From positions 1 through 7,293 of the forward strand of contig PWEU01000268.1 of NCBI GenBank assembly GCA_003554005.1: a stretch of DNA of 7,293 nucleotides, written 5' to 3'. Below are positions 7,048 through 7,293 of this stretch, piece by piece. Below the pieces are notes generated by a model. It saw nothing but the letters and a program-made list of their open reading frames with translations, ran no database searches and had not been told where the DNA came from. The translations under genes and the position numbers were made by a program. Every line of letters starts with the position of its first letter. The first letter of the stretch is position 1. Source of the DNA: Nitriliruptoraceae bacterium (GTDB taxonomy: Bacteria > Actinomycetota > Nitriliruptoria > Nitriliruptorales > Nitriliruptoraceae).

Positions 7048-7115
7048 CCGGGTCAGGATCGTCTCCGGTGCCGAAGGGCGGGTACAGCAGATTGAGGCTA
7101 GCTGCTCCGCCGGGC

Positions 7116-7130
7116 CGAGGTGCGACCTCG
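7116..7130. promoter_or_regulatory. Perfect 6-bp inverted repeat upstream of the ATPase operon
   Basis: CGAGGT-GCG-ACCTCG is a perfect inverted repeat with 6-bp arms and a 3-base centre, in the roughly 90-base gap between the right-edge gene (stop 7141-7139) and the ATPase start. It lies 8 bases after that stop, so it may be a short hairpin acting as a terminator or attenuator, although no T-tract follows. Alternatively it is an operator: a weak minus-strand -10 candidate, TAGCCT (7100-7095), would place the repeat over the -35 position, but no recognisable -35 sequence is present. Both roles are inference. Confidence 0.35.
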
Positions 7131-7138
7131 TCCCGCTG

Positions 7139-7293
7139 TCAGGTCCGCGCCCCAGTGGCCCCAGCGACCGCTAGCAGCACCAGCAGCGTGGTCACGACCA
7201 CCACGCACCACGCCAGCACGCGGCCGGTCAGCACCTCGGCCCCTCCCCGAGCCAGCTGGAACAGGTCGTGCAGGGTCAGGATCCACAGCCCGA
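7139..7293 (-). CDS. C-terminal end of a membrane protein (5' part off the window)
   Basis: An open minus-strand frame enters from the right edge (first full codon at 7291) and ends at TGA 7141-7139, giving 50 residues. It begins GLWILTLHDLFQLARGGAEV and continues to a hydrophobic stretch of about 20 residues (roughly 27-43, rich in Val and Leu, starting near VLAW), followed by a short AGATGART tail. This looks like a C-terminal transmembrane helix with only about 6-8 residues after it. The first 14 residues are moderately hydrophobic and may be part of another helix. No start lies in the window, so total length and family cannot be judged. It is read in the same direction as the ATPase operon and could be part of the same transcription unit across the short gap. 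Confidence 0.6.
   Translation of the reverse strand, partial: GLWILTLHDLFQLARGGAEVLTGRVLAWCVVVVTTLLVLLAVAGATGART

Noticed and set aside
7098..7286. 62-residue minus-strand frame at the right edge
   Set aside because: It is arginine/glycine-rich without structure; the overlapping frame ending at 7139 encodes a convincing hydrophobic helix instead.
1..7293. CRISPR arrays, tRNA or rRNA genes, insertion sequences, attachment sites
   Set aside because: No regularly spaced repeats, no cloverleaf-like segment, no transposase or integrase frame and no terminal inverted repeats were seen; nearly all bases are in ordinary coding genes.

Overview
The window is very GC-rich DNA (roughly 70% or more by eye) with GTG starts, strong GGAGG ribosome sites, 4-base gene overlaps and long spurious antisense frames. 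With the gene families present (a Get3/ArsA-like ATPase with an alpha-crystallin tail, an ROK glucokinase of the CxCGxxGCxE type, an actinobacterial DPP-IV-like peptidase), this points to a chromosomal region of an actinomycete. I cannot place it more finely. I see no mobile element, phage gene, CRISPR array, tRNA or rRNA.

Layout, left to right. A 3'-truncated plsC-type acyltransferase gene (1-671, minus) starts at a GTG behind a strong ribosome site, with a plausible promoter about 140 bases upstream. It is divergent from a short gene for an uncharacterised two-helix membrane protein (925-1398, plus), which is the only plus-strand gene. That gene converges on the end of a long minus-strand operon across a 49-base gap containing a near-perfect direct repeat.

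The operon occupies 1448-7047 (or 7056) and is read right to left: ArsA/Get3d-like ATPase, then a small acidic protein with a Cys-x2-Cys-x2-Cys cluster, then an ROK-family glucokinase, then an endonuclease/exonuclease/phosphatase-fold protein, then an S9 dipeptidyl-peptidase-IV-like enzyme. Every junction overlaps by 1 or 4 bases (GTGA, GTGA, TGATG, ATGA), so the five genes are very probably co-transcribed and translationally coupled. At the right edge lies the 3' end of another minus-strand gene, whose product ends in a single hydrophobic helix and a short tail. It is separated from the operon by about 80-90 bases holding a perfect 6-bp inverted repeat.

How they work together: the glucokinase supplies glucose-6-phosphate and the acyltransferase makes phosphatidic acid, both housekeeping roles. 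The peptidase probably degrades proline-containing peptides in the cytosol. The most interesting part is the head of the operon. It has a Get3-type ATPase with no CxxC, a coupled protein that carries a cysteine cluster, and an upstream gene whose product ends in a tail-anchor-like helix. A membrane-protein targeting or chaperone role is an inference from these observations and is not shown by the sequence.
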